A stretch of DNA of 64,000 bases from Bacteroidales bacterium (GTDB lineage: Bacteria; Bacteroidota; Bacteroidia; Bacteroidales; P3), in NCBI GenBank assembly GCA_017522105.1, contig JAFXAA010000036.1:1-64000 (forward strand), given 5' to 3'. Positions 15,913 through 24,674 of this stretch are shown here, in pieces; within the stretch, counting starts at the first letter, position 1, and each line of letters begins with the position of its first letter. The position numbers and the translations under genes were made by a program. The notes beneath the pieces were generated by a model that saw nothing but the letters and a program-made list of their open reading frames with translations, was not told the DNA's origin and did not search any database.

Positions 15913-16902
15913 ATGAAGAAAACACTTGCAATGTTTGCTGCCGCCGCCCTGTTGTTCTGCGGCTGCAAGGGAAACAACGAGAAGGTCGAGACTCAGCCCA
16001 CCGCCGAGGAGGGCGCCGCCGTCTATATGACCAGCAACATCAGCCCCGAAGCGCTGATCAAGATTTACGAAGCCCTGGGCGTGAAGGTCGAAGGGCGTGT
16101 GGCCGTGAAGATCTCGACCGGCGAGGCCGGCGGCCACAACTACCTCAAGCCAGAGCTGATCGGCGACTTTGTGAAGCACGTGAACGGCAAGCTGGTGGAA
16201 TGCAACACCGCCTACGCGGGCAAGCGCATGAACACCGACGACCACCTGGCCGTTATCGAGGACCACGGATTCAACACCATCGGCGGCGTCGACATCATGG
16301 ATGCCGAGGGCGAAATCCGGATCCCGGTGCGCGACACCACCTATATGCACTACAATATCGTCGGAAAGAACCTTCAAAATTACGACTGCATGGTCAACCT
16401 GGCCCACTTCAAGGGGCACCAGATGGGCGGCTTCGGCGGTGTACTGAAGAACGCCAGCATCGGCGTGGCCTCGCGCAACGGCAAGACCTATATCCACACC
16501 AACGGCCAGAGCGAGGACTACACCCGCCTGTGGGATTTCATCCAGCCGGAGAATCAGGACAAGTTCCTCGAATGCATGGCCAACGCCGCTGCCGCCGTAC
16601 ACGACTACTTCAAGGGCAAGGTCATCTACATCAACGTGATGAACAACATGAGCATCGACTGCGACTGCAACGGCAATCCTGCCGCCCCCGAGCTGAAGGA
16701 CATGGGTATCCTGGCCTCCACCGATCCCGTGGCCCTCGACCAGGCCTGTCTCGACCTCGTTTTCGGCCATCAGAACACCGAGGGCGACGATGCATCGGCC
16801 CTCAAGCAGCGCATCAACGACCGCCACGGCATACACACCGTCGAGCACGCCGAAAAGATTGGCCTCGGTAGCCGCAAGTATCACATCATCAAAATAGACT
16901 AA
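15913..16902 (+). CDS. DUF362 lipoprotein
   Basis: A 329-aa protein with a lipoprotein signal ('AAALLFCGC', lipidated Cys about residue 17). The DUF362 core includes 'RVAVKISTGEAGGHNYLKPE', 'CMVNLAHFKGHQMGGFGG' and 'GILASTDPVALDQACLDLV'. DUF362 proteins often sit with ferredoxin or flavin redox proteins; this one has no ferredoxin domain of its own. It probably sits on the periplasmic side of a membrane. It lies 20 bases downstream of the acetyltransferase and 5 upstream of the aldo/keto reductase. Confidence 0.83.
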   Translation: MKKTLAMFAAAALLFCGCKGNNEKVETQPTAEEGAAVYMTSNISPEALIKIYEALGVKVEGRVAVKISTGEAGGHNYLKPELIGDFVKHVNGKLVECNTAYAGKRMNTDDHLAVIEDHGFNTIGGVDIMDAEGEIRIPVRDTTYMHYNIVGKNLQNYDCMVNLAHFKGHQMGGFGGVLKNASIGVASRNGKTYIHTNGQSEDYTRLWDFIQPENQDKFLECMANAAAAVHDYFKGKVIYINVMNNMSIDCDCNGNPAAPELKDMGILASTDPVALDQACLDLVFGHQNTEGDDASALKQRINDRHGIHTVEHAEKIGLGSRKYHIIKID

Positions 16903-16907
16903 CCATT

Positions 16908-17753
16908 ATGGATTATATCAAACTAAGCAATGGCGTCGAGATGCCGATCCTGGGCTACGGAGTTTTCCTGGTGAGCCCCGGCGAATGTGAACGCTGCGTG
17001 AGCGACGCCCTGAGCGTCGGCTACCGCCTCGTCGACACCGCACAGGCCTACGCCAACGAAGAGGGCGTGGGCAACGCCTGGCGCAAGAGCGGTCTGCGGC
17101 GCGAGGAACTTTTCCTCGTCACCAAGGTCTGGATCAGCAACGCCAGAGAGGAAAAAGCAGCTCGCAGCATCGACGAGAGCCTGCGCCGTCTGCAGACCGA
17201 CTATATCGACCTGCTGCTCATCCATCAGGCCTATGGCGACGTCTTCGGCACCTGGCGCGCCATGGAGCGTGCCTACCGCGACGGCAAGGTGCGCGCCATC
17301 GGCGTGAGCAACTTCCAGGCGGGCCGCTTCTTCGACTTCGCCCACTATGTCGACGTCAAGCCTATGGTCAACCAGCTGCAGTGCAACACCCTCGTGCAGC
17401 AGACCGCCATCGAGCCGCTGCTCGCCGAGTTTGGCACCCGCATGATGGCCTGGGGTCCGCTGGGCGGACAGGGCGTGGACGGCGTGGTGAAGAGCACTGA
17501 GCTGGCCGCCATCGGCAGCAACTACGGCAAAAGTGCCGCACAGGTGGCCCTGCGCTGGCTGACCCAGCGCGGCATCGTGGCCATCCCCAAAAGCACCCAC
17601 AAAGAGCGCATGGCGCAGAACTTGGATGTCTTCGACTTCCGCCTCACCGACAGCGAGATGGCCCAGATTGCCAAGCTCAACCAGCACGACACCGGCACCA
17701 TCAACTTCGGCGACCCGCAGTTTGTGAAGCATCTCATAGAGAACTACGGATAA
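16908..17753 (+). CDS. Aldo/keto reductase
   Basis: A 281-aa NADPH-dependent (beta/alpha)8-barrel oxidoreductase. Catalytic tetrad residues are visible in 'RLVDTAQAYANEEGVG' (Asp, Tyr), 'FLVTKVWISN' (Lys) and 'LLLIHQAYGD' (His). The C-terminal cofactor motif is 'IVAIPKSTHKERMAQN'. The length is normal for the family. It probably reduces small aldehydes or keto compounds; the substrate is not evident. It is embedded in the flavoprotein cluster. Confidence 0.9.
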   Translation: MDYIKLSNGVEMPILGYGVFLVSPGECERCVSDALSVGYRLVDTAQAYANEEGVGNAWRKSGLRREELFLVTKVWISNAREEKAARSIDESLRRLQTDYIDLLLIHQAYGDVFGTWRAMERAYRDGKVRAIGVSNFQAGRFFDFAHYVDVKPMVNQLQCNTLVQQTAIEPLLAEFGTRMMAWGPLGGQGVDGVVKSTELAAIGSNYGKSAAQVALRWLTQRGIVAIPKSTHKERMAQNLDVFDFRLTDSEMAQIAKLNQHDTGTINFGDPQFVKHLIENYG

Positions 17754-17786
17754 ACGCTTGTCCTGGTAGAACAACAACTCACCTCC

Positions 17787-18221
17787 ATGCGAACCATTAT
17801 CGAACCAATCCTACTGCTACTGACAATGACCACACTCACCACACAGGCGCAGACCGACGACCGGCGGCAGATTGAGCAGCTCTACGAGCGCATGTACCAC
17901 GCGATGATCGAGAAGGACACCGCCGCCCTGCGGCCCATGTTCGCCGCCGATTTCTACCTGGTTCACATGACCGGCACACGGCAGGACCGCAAGCAGTATC
18001 TGGAGGCCATCGCCGACGGCACGCTGAACTACTACAACTGCCAGACCGAGCAGCTGGATGTGACCGTCGACGGCGACAACGCCACCCTCACCGGCCGCAG
18101 CCGCGTGTTGGCGGCCGTCTACGGCGGCGGCAAGCACACCTGGCGCCTGCAGCTCTCCTTCCGCCTGCGTCGCGAGGCCGACGGCTGGCGCTTCACCTAT
18201 TCCATAGCATCGACATATTAG
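17787..18221 (+). CDS. NTF2-like (DUF4440-type) exported protein
   Basis: A 144-aa protein with an N-terminal hydrophobic signal ('IEPILLLLTMTTLTTQAQ') followed by one NTF2-like cone fold: 'LYERMYHAMIEKDTAALRPM', 'FAADFYLVHMTGTRQDRKQY' and a terminal 'ADGWRFTYSIAS'. NTF2-like proteins bind small hydrophobic ligands or act as simple enzymes; nothing here identifies a reaction. Its position suggests a periplasmic accessory to the cluster. Confidence 0.78.
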   Translation: MRTIIEPILLLLTMTTLTTQAQTDDRRQIEQLYERMYHAMIEKDTAALRPMFAADFYLVHMTGTRQDRKQYLEAIADGTLNYYNCQTEQLDVTVDGDNATLTGRSRVLAAVYGGGKHTWRLQLSFRLRREADGWRFTYSIASTY

Positions 18222-18232
18222 ATTTCAACAAT

Positions 18233-18844
18233 ATGAAAATCAGACAAATCATTTTCGCAGCCCTTGCCCTCTTGATGGCCGCAAGCTGCAACGGACAAAC
18301 CAAACAAATCACTGACACAGTAACACATTCAAACATTAACACAATGAACAAGATCGTCATTTTCTTCTCCCATGCGGGCGATAACTACAGCGTGGGCAAC
18401 ATCGAGGTGGGCAACACCAAGATTGTGGCCGACTACATCAGCGAGCTGACTGGCGCCGACCAGTACGAGATCGTGACCCACAAGTACGACGGCATGGCCT
18501 ACATGCCGCTCATCGACCTGGCCAAAAAGGAAGCCGCCGCCGGCGAGCTGCCGCCCTACGAGGGCAAGGCTCCGGACCTCAGTCAGTACGACACCGTCTT
18601 CATTGGCGGCCCAGTATGGTGGGGCACCTATCCGCAGGTGATGTTCACGCTCTTCAAGGACATCAACCTTGACGGCAAGACCGTCATTCCCTTCACCACC
18701 CACGAGGGCAGCGGCCTGGCCAACTGCGTGGGCGACGTGAAGAAGGCTTTCCCCAAGGCCAAAGTCACCAAGGGCTTCGATATCTACGGTCACGAGGTGC
18801 GCAGCGGCAAAGCCAAAGTGGAGAAATGGATTAAGAGTCTTTAA
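18233..18844 (+). CDS. Lipoprotein-anchored flavodoxin
   Basis: A 203-aa protein. Residues 1-19 form a lipoprotein signal ('LALLMAASC', Cys19), then a short linker and a flavodoxin fold from about residue 38: 'KIVIFFSHAGDNYSVGN' (phosphate loop), 'YDTVFIGGPVWWGTYPQVM' and 'IPFTTHEGSGLANC'. An internal ATG at 18344 (residue 38) would give a cytosolic flavodoxin. The lipoprotein form is preferred because it is in frame, well formed and closely spaced (11 bases) after the previous gene. Electron partner unknown. Confidence 0.83.
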   Translation: MKIRQIIFAALALLMAASCNGQTKQITDTVTHSNINTMNKIVIFFSHAGDNYSVGNIEVGNTKIVADYISELTGADQYEIVTHKYDGMAYMPLIDLAKKEAAAGELPPYEGKAPDLSQYDTVFIGGPVWWGTYPQVMFTLFKDINLDGKTVIPFTTHEGSGLANCVGDVKKAFPKAKVTKGFDIYGHEVRSGKAKVEKWIKSL

Positions 18845-18847
18845 GTT

Positions 18848-19384
18848 ATGAAGAAAGTAGTCGTAATATCAACCAGTCTCCGTCCGGGCTCCAACAGCCA
18901 CGCTTTGGCGGAGCAGTTCGCCAAGGGCGCTGAAGCTGCCGGGCACCAAGTGGAACTCGTCTCGCTGCGCGGCAAGGAAATACGGTTCTGCGTGGGTTGC
19001 CTCTCCTGTCAGCAGACGGGTGCCTGCATCTTCAAAGACGACGTGCCCGCCATTATGGAGCGCGTCTTGAATGCCGACGTGGTCTGCTGGGCCACGCCCA
19101 TCTACTACTACGAGATGAGTGGCCAGATGAAGACCCTCATCGACCGCATGAACGCCATGTACCCCAAGGACTACCGTTTCCGCGATGTCTACCTGCTCAC
19201 CACCGCCGCCGAGGATGAGTCTTTCGTCCCCCAGCGCGCCGAAAGCGGCTTGCAGGGCTGGATTGACTGCTACGGAAAATGCAGCCTCAAGGGGCACCTC
19301 TTCTGTGGCGGCGTGGGCGGCCCGAACGAGATCGCCGGCAACGCCAAGCTCCAGGAAGCCTACACAATGGGTAAAAACATTTAA
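18848..19384 (+). CDS. Iron-sulfur flavoprotein (NADPH-dependent FMN reductase fold)
   Basis: A 178-aa flavoprotein. FMN-binding loop 'VVISTSLRPGSNSHALAEQF' and 'VCWATPIYYYEMSGQMKTLI'. The segment 'CVGCLSCQQTGACIFKDD' has the CX2CX2CX5C spacing seen in archaeal-type iron-sulfur flavoproteins (Isf), which bind a [4Fe-4S] cluster. It probably shuttles electrons between ferredoxin and acceptors. It starts 3 bases after the flavodoxin stop. Confidence 0.85.
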   Translation: MKKVVVISTSLRPGSNSHALAEQFAKGAEAAGHQVELVSLRGKEIRFCVGCLSCQQTGACIFKDDVPAIMERVLNADVVCWATPIYYYEMSGQMKTLIDRMNAMYPKDYRFRDVYLLTTAAEDESFVPQRAESGLQGWIDCYGKCSLKGHLFCGGVGGPNEIAGNAKLQEAYTMGKNI

Positions 19385-19387
19385 GAC

Positions 19388-20515
19388 ATGAAAACAATCC
19401 GTACATTACTGATGGTTGTGCTGGCCGCAGCGGCGATGGTTGCCTGCGGCAGCAAGTCGAACAATACAAACAACGATACAAATAAAGATATGTATACACT
19501 CAGTTTCAATGAACTGCAGGCCACTTACATGTCCGGGATAGCATGCAATGCGGCACGCGGCGACCAGTCAAAGCTCGGTGTGGCCATACGCAACGGCTTG
19601 CGTACCGGCCTCACGGCCAACCAAATCAAGGAGGCCCTCTCGCAGCTCTATGCCTACATGGGTTTCCCCCGTTCACTCAATGCGTTGGGTACGCTGCAGA
19701 AGGTGCTGAAGGAGTTTGACGACAACGGTGAGCCCTACGAACTTGGCCCCGAGTCTTCGCCCCTGCCCGCGGGCTACGACGCCCTGAAGCAGGGCACCGA
19801 GGTGCAGACCAAGCTCAGCGGCCAGCCCTTCAACTACGAGTTCTGCCCAGCCGAGGACTACTACCTCAAGGCGCACCTCTTCGGCGACATCTTCGCTCGC
19901 GACGTGTTGACCCATGCTGACCGCGAGCTGGTGACCGTCAGCGCCCTCAGCGGCCTTGAGGGCGTGATGCCGCAGTTGCAGGCCCACGTGCGCGGTGCGC
20001 TCAACATGGGCGTCACCGAGGAACAGCTGGACGGCATCGTGCATGCGTTGGTGCAAGATGCTCTTGCGGCCGAAAGCCAACGTTGTCAAGCGGCCATAGC
20101 CGCCGTCAAGGGTGAGCAGCAGGTCGTGTCGCCGTCGGCCTATCCGCTGGGCCAGCCCAACGACGCCTACGCCAAATATTTCATCGGGCAGAGCTACCTG
20201 GCGGTGCTCGACTCCGTCAGCGGCCTCTGCAACGTCACCTTCGAGCCCTGCTGCCGCAACAACTGGCACATCCACCACAACGCCGTCCAGGTGCTCGTCT
20301 GCGTCAACGGCCGCGGATGGTACCAGGAGTGGGGCAAGGAGCCTGTCGAGCTGACGCCCGGCATGGTGGTCACCGTCCCCGCCGGCACCAAGCACTGGCA
20401 CGGCGCCGCCGCCGACAGCTGGATGCAGCACCTGGCCTACTTCACCGCCCAGCAGCCCGGCTTCCGCAACGAATGGCTCGAGCCTGTCGACGACGAACAC
20501 TACAGCAGGTTGTAA
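19388..20515 (+). CDS. Lipoprotein fusion of carboxymuconolactone-decarboxylase-like domains and a cupin
   Basis: A 375-aa protein with lipobox 'AAAMVAC' (Cys20). Two CMD/AhpD-type helical domains follow (about 40-115 and 150-235; 'LTHADRELVTVSALSGLEGV', 'RGALNMGVTEEQLDGIVHAL'), then a C-terminal cupin (about 255-355) with metal-type histidines in 'NNWHIHHNAVQVLVCVNG' and 'VTVPAGTKHWHGAA'. The AhpD CxxC is absent, so a peroxidase-type role is unlikely. CMD-cupin fusions occur in Bacteroidetes; the reaction is unknown. Confidence 0.85.
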   Translation: MKTIRTLLMVVLAAAAMVACGSKSNNTNNDTNKDMYTLSFNELQATYMSGIACNAARGDQSKLGVAIRNGLRTGLTANQIKEALSQLYAYMGFPRSLNALGTLQKVLKEFDDNGEPYELGPESSPLPAGYDALKQGTEVQTKLSGQPFNYEFCPAEDYYLKAHLFGDIFARDVLTHADRELVTVSALSGLEGVMPQLQAHVRGALNMGVTEEQLDGIVHALVQDALAAESQRCQAAIAAVKGEQQVVSPSAYPLGQPNDAYAKYFIGQSYLAVLDSVSGLCNVTFEPCCRNNWHIHHNAVQVLVCVNGRGWYQEWGKEPVELTPGMVVTVPAGTKHWHGAAADSWMQHLAYFTAQQPGFRNEWLEPVDDEHYSRL

Positions 20516-20552
20516 GGTTTAAAGTTTAAGGTTATAAGTAAAAAAAACAACC

Positions 20553-21182
20553 ATGGAACATAAACTTAATGTATTGTTAATCAACGGCAGCCCGCGCAAG
20601 CAAGGCAACACCTACACCGCCCTCATGGAGGTTGCCGGACAACTGGAAAAAAACGGCATAGGCACCGAGCTGGTTCAGATTGGCACCATGCCTGTGCGTG
20701 GTTGCATAGCCTGCGGCCGCTGCGGTGAGCTGGGTCGCTGCGTGTTTGACGACGACCTCTGCAACCGTGTGACGGAGAAGATGGCCGCCAGCGATGCCCT
20801 CGTCGTTGGCTCGCCCACCTACTACGGTCAGCCCAACGGCGCGCTGCTGAGCCTCGTGCAGCGCGCCTGCTTTTCGGCTCCGCATCTCTTCCACAACAAG
20901 CCTGCCGCTGCCGTGGCCGTGTGCCGTCGCGGTGGCGCCTCGGCCACCTATCAGACCATGCTCATGCCTTTCGAGATGCTCAACATGCCCATCGTCACCT
21001 CGCAGTACTGGAACATCGTCTACGGGCGCGAAGAGGGGCAGGCGTCGCTCGACGCCGAAGGCATGCAGACCATGCGCACCATGGCCGACAATATGGCCTT
21101 CCTGCTCAAGCGCATCCATGCCGACGGCCAGCCGCACTACCCCGAGCGCGAGCCATGGCGGCCGATGCACTTCATCCGTTAG
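20553..21182 (+). CDS. Iron-sulfur flavoprotein, second copy
   Basis: A 209-aa NADPH-dependent FMN reductase-fold protein with 'LLINGSPRKQGNTYTALMEV' and 'VVGSPTYYGQPNGALLSLVQ'. It carries the same CX2CX2CX5C spacing ('CIACGRCGELGRCVFDDD') as the gene at 18848 but is otherwise only distantly similar, so it is not a recent tandem copy. It is the last gene of the AraC-linked cluster, 37 bases after the CMD-cupin gene, and converges with the ZIP transporter. Confidence 0.85.
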   Translation: MEHKLNVLLINGSPRKQGNTYTALMEVAGQLEKNGIGTELVQIGTMPVRGCIACGRCGELGRCVFDDDLCNRVTEKMAASDALVVGSPTYYGQPNGALLSLVQRACFSAPHLFHNKPAAAVAVCRRGGASATYQTMLMPFEMLNMPIVTSQYWNIVYGREEGQASLDAEGMQTMRTMADNMAFLLKRIHADGQPHYPEREPWRPMHFIR

Positions 21183-21228
21183 CGTCACGCTGGCGGATCG
21201 GACTCCAGGCTGGCGTGCGGCGTGCCGT

Positions 21229-21987
21229 TCAGCCCAGCAGCACGTCCATGGCCATCATCAGCACGAAGCCCACGGCGAAGCCTATGGTGGAGAGGTTGGT
21301 GTGCTGGCCTTGGGCGGTTTCGGGTATCAGTTCTTCCACAACGACATACATCATGGCGCCCGCGGCGAAGGCCAGCAGGTAGGGCAGGGCCACTCCCAGT
21401 GTCGAGGCCAGCAGCAGTATGGCCACCGACCCTAAGGGTTCCACCACGCCGCTCAGGCTTCCGATGAGGAACGAGCGCCAGCGCGAGTTGCCCTCGGCGT
21501 GCATGGGCATGGAGATGATGGCCCCCTCGGGAATGTTCTGTATGGCTATGCCTATGCTCACCGCCAGGGCGGCGCTGAGCGTCAGCCCCTGCGCCTCGCC
21601 GGCGAAGACTACGCCCACGGCCATGCCCTCGGGCAGGTTGTGTATGGTCACGGCCAGGGCCAGCATGGCCGTGCGCGACAGGCGGCTGCGCGGGCCCTCG
21701 GCTTTGGCGGCACCCATGTGCAGGTGCGGCGTCAGTTCGTCGATGAGCAGCAGGAAGGCTATGCCCGCCAGGAAGCCTACGGCGGCGGGCACGATGCGCT
21801 CGCCGGCCATCTCGATGCTCGGCAGCAGCAGCGACCACACGCTGGCGGCCACCATCACCCCGCTGGCGAAGCCCAGGAGGGTCTTCTGCAGCCGGTCGGG
21901 GATGTCTTTCTTCATGAAGAACACGAAGGCCGACCCGAGCATGGTTCCGGCCAAAGGCAGTAGTATTCCGATGATTACAGCATTCAT
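21229..21987 (-). CDS. zupT: ZIP-family metal transporter
   Basis: A 252-aa inner-membrane protein started at ATG 21987-21985 ('MNAVIIGILLPLAGTMLGSA'). About eight transmembrane segments. Helix IV has 'VTIHNLPEGMAVGVVFAGE' and helix V 'IAIQNIPEGAIISMPMHAEG', the HNxPEG/QNxPEG metal-site signatures of ZIP proteins. It imports Zn2+ or related divalent metals. A frame extending to 22116 has no family similarity and was not used. A minus-strand -7 box, TATCTTTG (22014-22007), is 20 bases upstream. Confidence 0.9.
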   Translation of the reverse strand: MNAVIIGILLPLAGTMLGSAFVFFMKKDIPDRLQKTLLGFASGVMVAASVWSLLLPSIEMAGERIVPAAVGFLAGIAFLLLIDELTPHLHMGAAKAEGPRSRLSRTAMLALAVTIHNLPEGMAVGVVFAGEAQGLTLSAALAVSIGIAIQNIPEGAIISMPMHAEGNSRWRSFLIGSLSGVVEPLGSVAILLLASTLGVALPYLLAFAAGAMMYVVVEELIPETAQGQHTNLSTIGFAVGFVLMMAMDVLLG

Positions 21988-22094
21988 GGCGTATTTTTGT
22001 TTGCTGCAAAGATACACTTTTTCAGCCATACGGCAAATAACCACTGGTGGTGAATTGTCCGCCGGGCCCATCTTTTCCGCCCGTGCATCCCCCT

Positions 22095-22193
22095 CGGAGC
22101 CCCTTCGGAAATGCAACGGCCCTCAGACGGCTTTCCACTGAAGAACGGCCGTAGGGACTCCGTAGGGGCTCCGTAGGGACTCCGTAGAAACAA
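22095..22193. repeat. 11-bp-register array (about nine units)
   Basis: Reads in 11-mers from 22095: cggagcccctt, cggaaatgcaa, cggccctcaga, cggctttccac, tgaagaacggc, cgtagggactc, cgtaggggctc, cgtagggactc, cgtagaaacaa. The segment from about 22131 to 22183 recurs in inverted orientation at about 57994-58046. It lies upstream of zupT, between it and tRNA-His. Confidence 0.8.
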
Positions 22194-22326
22194 GGGTTTG
22201 CTGTGTTTTTGTTCGTGACGACTGTTGATATACAGTGTGTTGCGATTTTGTCGTGAAAAATATTTTGTCAGTTTGCAAAATGTTCGTAATTTTGCATCCG
22301 ATTTCGCCGAAAGAAATCACTTGTAT

Positions 22327-22401
22327 GGTGGGCGTAGTTCAGCTGGTTAGAGCGCCAGATTGTGGATCTGGAGGTCGTGGGTTCGAACCCCACCTCCCAC
22401 C
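22327..22401 (+). tRNA. tRNA-His (GTG)
   Basis: Cloverleaf readable by eye. G-1 at 22327, acceptor 22328-22334 with 22394-22400 (one C-U mismatch), D arm 'gttc...gagc', anticodon stem ccaga/tctgg with loop ttgtgga (anticodon GTG), T arm gtggg-ttcgaac-cccac and discriminator C. The extra 5' G opposite C73 is the histidine-tRNA hallmark. The CCA end is not encoded. Confidence 0.95.
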
Positions 22402-22410
22402 CTCGCAAAA

Positions 22411-22442
22411 AGAGCCTGTGGCAATGCCGCAGGCTCTTTTTC
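22411..22442 (+). terminator. Terminator after tRNA-His
   Basis: Stem agagcctgtggc (22411-22422) with gccgcaggctct (22426-22437), loop aat, followed by a run of T's. One G-U pair in the stem. It ends just before the convergent minus-strand gene. Confidence 0.85.
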
Positions 22443-22479
22443 TGTATTATGTATTTAGTGTTCGGTGGGCTGTCGGTGG

Positions 22480-23253
22480 CTACTCGCGTCCGCGTGGGAA
22501 GGCCGGGGTGGCCATGATGAAGGCCTGGTAGTCCTTCATCATGTCGGTGTACATCTCCTTGCGGCTGTATACGTTGTAGCAGGGGTGGTACTGCTTGACG
22601 ACAGCCACGCCGCTGGAGGGCGAGTACCAGCAGTGGCCGTTGACCTGCTCCAGGTCGCTGTATATGTGGTCGGCTATGAACTTGACCATCAGCCCCTGTC
22701 CGCCGAGGCAGAGGATGACGTCGGCGTCGTAGAGCTCTATCTGCTCTTTGAGCAGGTCGGCGTAGTTGTCCAGGTATTTCTGCAGCACGGTGTTGCTGGC
22801 GGCTTTGTTGTCGGGCTGCTTCTTGCAGTTGACGCGCGCTATGGGGGCGTTCTCGTAGAAGCCCTGCAGGCGCGTCTCGTTGTCGGCCTTGGCGAAGGGC
22901 ACCACCTTGCGGTCGGGAATGTTCATCAGACCGTAGACCCACAGCTCGAGGTTGGGGAAGAAGCGGTAGGCCGTGCGGCAGGTGAGGCGCGGACTCGGCA
23001 CGCGGCCGCTCTCGCCGCGGATGTCCCAGCCGTCCTCGTCATAGAGTTCCTTGGTGAGCACCAGAAGGCGCATGTCGGCGTCGGCCCACAGCTGCTCTTC
23101 GTTGGCCTTGCGGTGCACCTGGCAGTAGCCGTCGAACCACACCTCGCCGCGGTAGAGCAGGCCGTCCTTGGTGATGTCTTCGTTGTCGCGCAGCTTGCGC
23201 GCACGCTCCCCCCAGCGGGCAAAGAGCTCTTCTTCTTTCTTGTGGTATTTCAT
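22480..23253 (-). CDS. Conserved-looking hypothetical, weakly uracil-DNA-glycosylase-like
   Basis: A 257-aa cytosolic protein started at ATG 23253-23251 ('MKYHKKEEELFARWGER'); the longer frame to 23331 lacks support. It contains 'RLLVLTKELYDEDGWDIRG', 'LYDADVILCLGGQGL' and 'GVAVVKQYHPCYN'. The final 'HP' after a beta-strand and the central 'DVILCLGG' are reminiscent of uracil-DNA-glycosylase-superfamily proteins, but the catalytic motifs are not clearly present. Function not assigned. A good minus-strand promoter lies at 23333-23364. Confidence 0.65.
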   Translation of the reverse strand: MKYHKKEEELFARWGERARKLRDNEDITKDGLLYRGEVWFDGYCQVHRKANEEQLWADADMRLLVLTKELYDEDGWDIRGESGRVPSPRLTCRTAYRFFPNLELWVYGLMNIPDRKVVPFAKADNETRLQGFYENAPIARVNCKKQPDNKAASNTVLQKYLDNYADLLKEQIELYDADVILCLGGQGLMVKFIADHIYSDLEQVNGHCWYSPSSGVAVVKQYHPCYNVYSRKEMYTDMMKDYQAFIMATPAFPRGRE

Positions 23254-23332
23254 GGCGTGTGGTGTTGTTGTGTTTGACAATCTGTTTCTTATGCGGACGG
23301 CTGCATGCCGCGGCGCGCTTCGTTCCGACATG

Positions 23333-23364
23333 CAAATGTACTCATATTATGCTGTTCTGCCAAA
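23333..23364 (-). promoter_or_regulatory. Bacteroidetes promoter for the hypothetical gene at 22480-23253
   Basis: Minus strand: TTTG (23364-23361), 20-base spacer, TACATTTG (23340-23333), about 80 bases upstream of the ATG. Both elements match the TTTG/TAnnTTTG consensus. Confidence 0.65.
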
Positions 23365-23460
23365 CAGTTTGCATAATTTAACATTTTGGTCGCTTCGACA
23401 CAATAATCCCGGCACTTCTGCGTTCTAATGATTATTGACGAACAATAAAAACAAAAAGAT

Positions 23461-24657
23461 ATGCAAAACACACAACCCATACAGCAAGACCTGATCTATG
23501 TAGGCGCCAGCGACCGCCGCCTGGCCCTTTTTGAGAATGTCTATCCCATACCGCGTGGGGTGAGCTACAACAGCTACCTGATGGTCGACGACGTGACGGT
23601 GCTGTTCGACACCGTCGACGCCGGCGTGGCCCAGCAGTTCTTCGAGAATGTCGAGGCCGCCCTCTACGGCCGCAAGCTGGACTATGTGGTGGTGCACCAC
23701 ATGGAGCCCGACCATGCCGCCACGCTGATGGACCTCCTGCTGCGCCACCCCGAGGCTACGGTGGTCACCACCGCCAAGGCCGCACAGATGATGCAGCAGT
23801 TCTTCGGCAACCAGCCTGCCAATCTGATGGTTGTCAAGGAGGGCGATGAACTCCTCACAGAGCATCACCACCTCGTCTTCACCATGGCCCCCATGGTGCA
23901 CTGGCCCGAGGTGATGATGACCTACGACAGCACCTCGAAGACCCTCTTCAGTGCCGACGCCTTCGGCACCTTCGGCGCCCTCAGCGGCAACTTCTTCGCC
24001 GACCAGATGGACTTCGAGCACGAGTGGCTCGGCGACGCCCGCCGCTACTATATCAACATCGTGGGCAAATACGGCATGCAGGTGCAGAATGTGCTGAAGA
24101 AAGCCACCGCGCTCGACATACAGATGATCTGCCCGCTGCACGGGCCGGTGTGGCGCGAGAACCTGGGGTGGTTTATCGGCAAGCACGACACCTGGAGCCG
24201 CTACGAGCCCGAGGATAGGGGAGTGGTCATCATCTATGGCAGCATCTACGGCCACACCGAAGCCGCCGCCCTGCGTCTCGGCACCCTGTTGGCGCAGCGT
24301 GGCGTCAAGAATATCAAGGCCTACGACGCCAGCCATACGCATGTCAGCAAGCTTGTGGCCGAGTGCTTCCGCGCCAGCCATGTGGTCCTGGCCTCCAGTA
24401 CCTACAACAACGGCCTCTTCACGCCCATAGAAAGCCTCCTCGCCGACCTCAAGGCCCACGCCTGGCAGAAGCGCACCGTGGCCCTCATCGAGAACGGCAG
24501 CTGGGCAGCGCAGGCAGCCAAGCTGATGCGCGCCGAGCTGGAGCAGATGAAGGACATCGTCATCGTCGGCGAGCCCGTCAGCCTCAAGAGCGCCGCCACC
24601 CCCGCCCAGGAGGAGCAGCTCGCCGCCCTGGCCGCCGCCCTCGCCGCCACTCTATAA
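23461..24657 (+). CDS. fprA: A-type flavodiiron protein
   Basis: A 398-aa cytosolic enzyme. The N-terminal metallo-beta-lactamase domain carries the diiron ligands in 'HHMEPDHAAT' (His80, Glu82, Asp84, His85), 'FSADAFGTFGALSG' (Asp) and 'MICPLHGPVWR' (His). The C-terminal flavodoxin domain starts about residue 260 with 'IIYGSIYGHTEAAALRLGT'. It reduces O2 to water and/or NO to N2O using electrons from rubredoxin. The next genes encode a flavin reductase-rubredoxin fusion and a rubredoxin, its likely donors. Confidence 0.95.
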   Translation: MQNTQPIQQDLIYVGASDRRLALFENVYPIPRGVSYNSYLMVDDVTVLFDTVDAGVAQQFFENVEAALYGRKLDYVVVHHMEPDHAATLMDLLLRHPEATVVTTAKAAQMMQQFFGNQPANLMVVKEGDELLTEHHHLVFTMAPMVHWPEVMMTYDSTSKTLFSADAFGTFGALSGNFFADQMDFEHEWLGDARRYYINIVGKYGMQVQNVLKKATALDIQMICPLHGPVWRENLGWFIGKHDTWSRYEPEDRGVVIIYGSIYGHTEAAALRLGTLLAQRGVKNIKAYDASHTHVSKLVAECFRASHVVLASSTYNNGLFTPIESLLADLKAHAWQKRTVALIENGSWAAQAAKLMRAELEQMKDIVIVGEPVSLKSAATPAQEEQLAALAAALAATL

Positions 24658-24674
24658 CCAATAACCATTACATC

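Noticed and set aside
18344-18844. Cytosolic flavodoxin starting at the internal ATG
   Set aside because: The upstream 37 codons form a good lipoprotein signal in frame and close to the previous gene, so the longer form is preferred.
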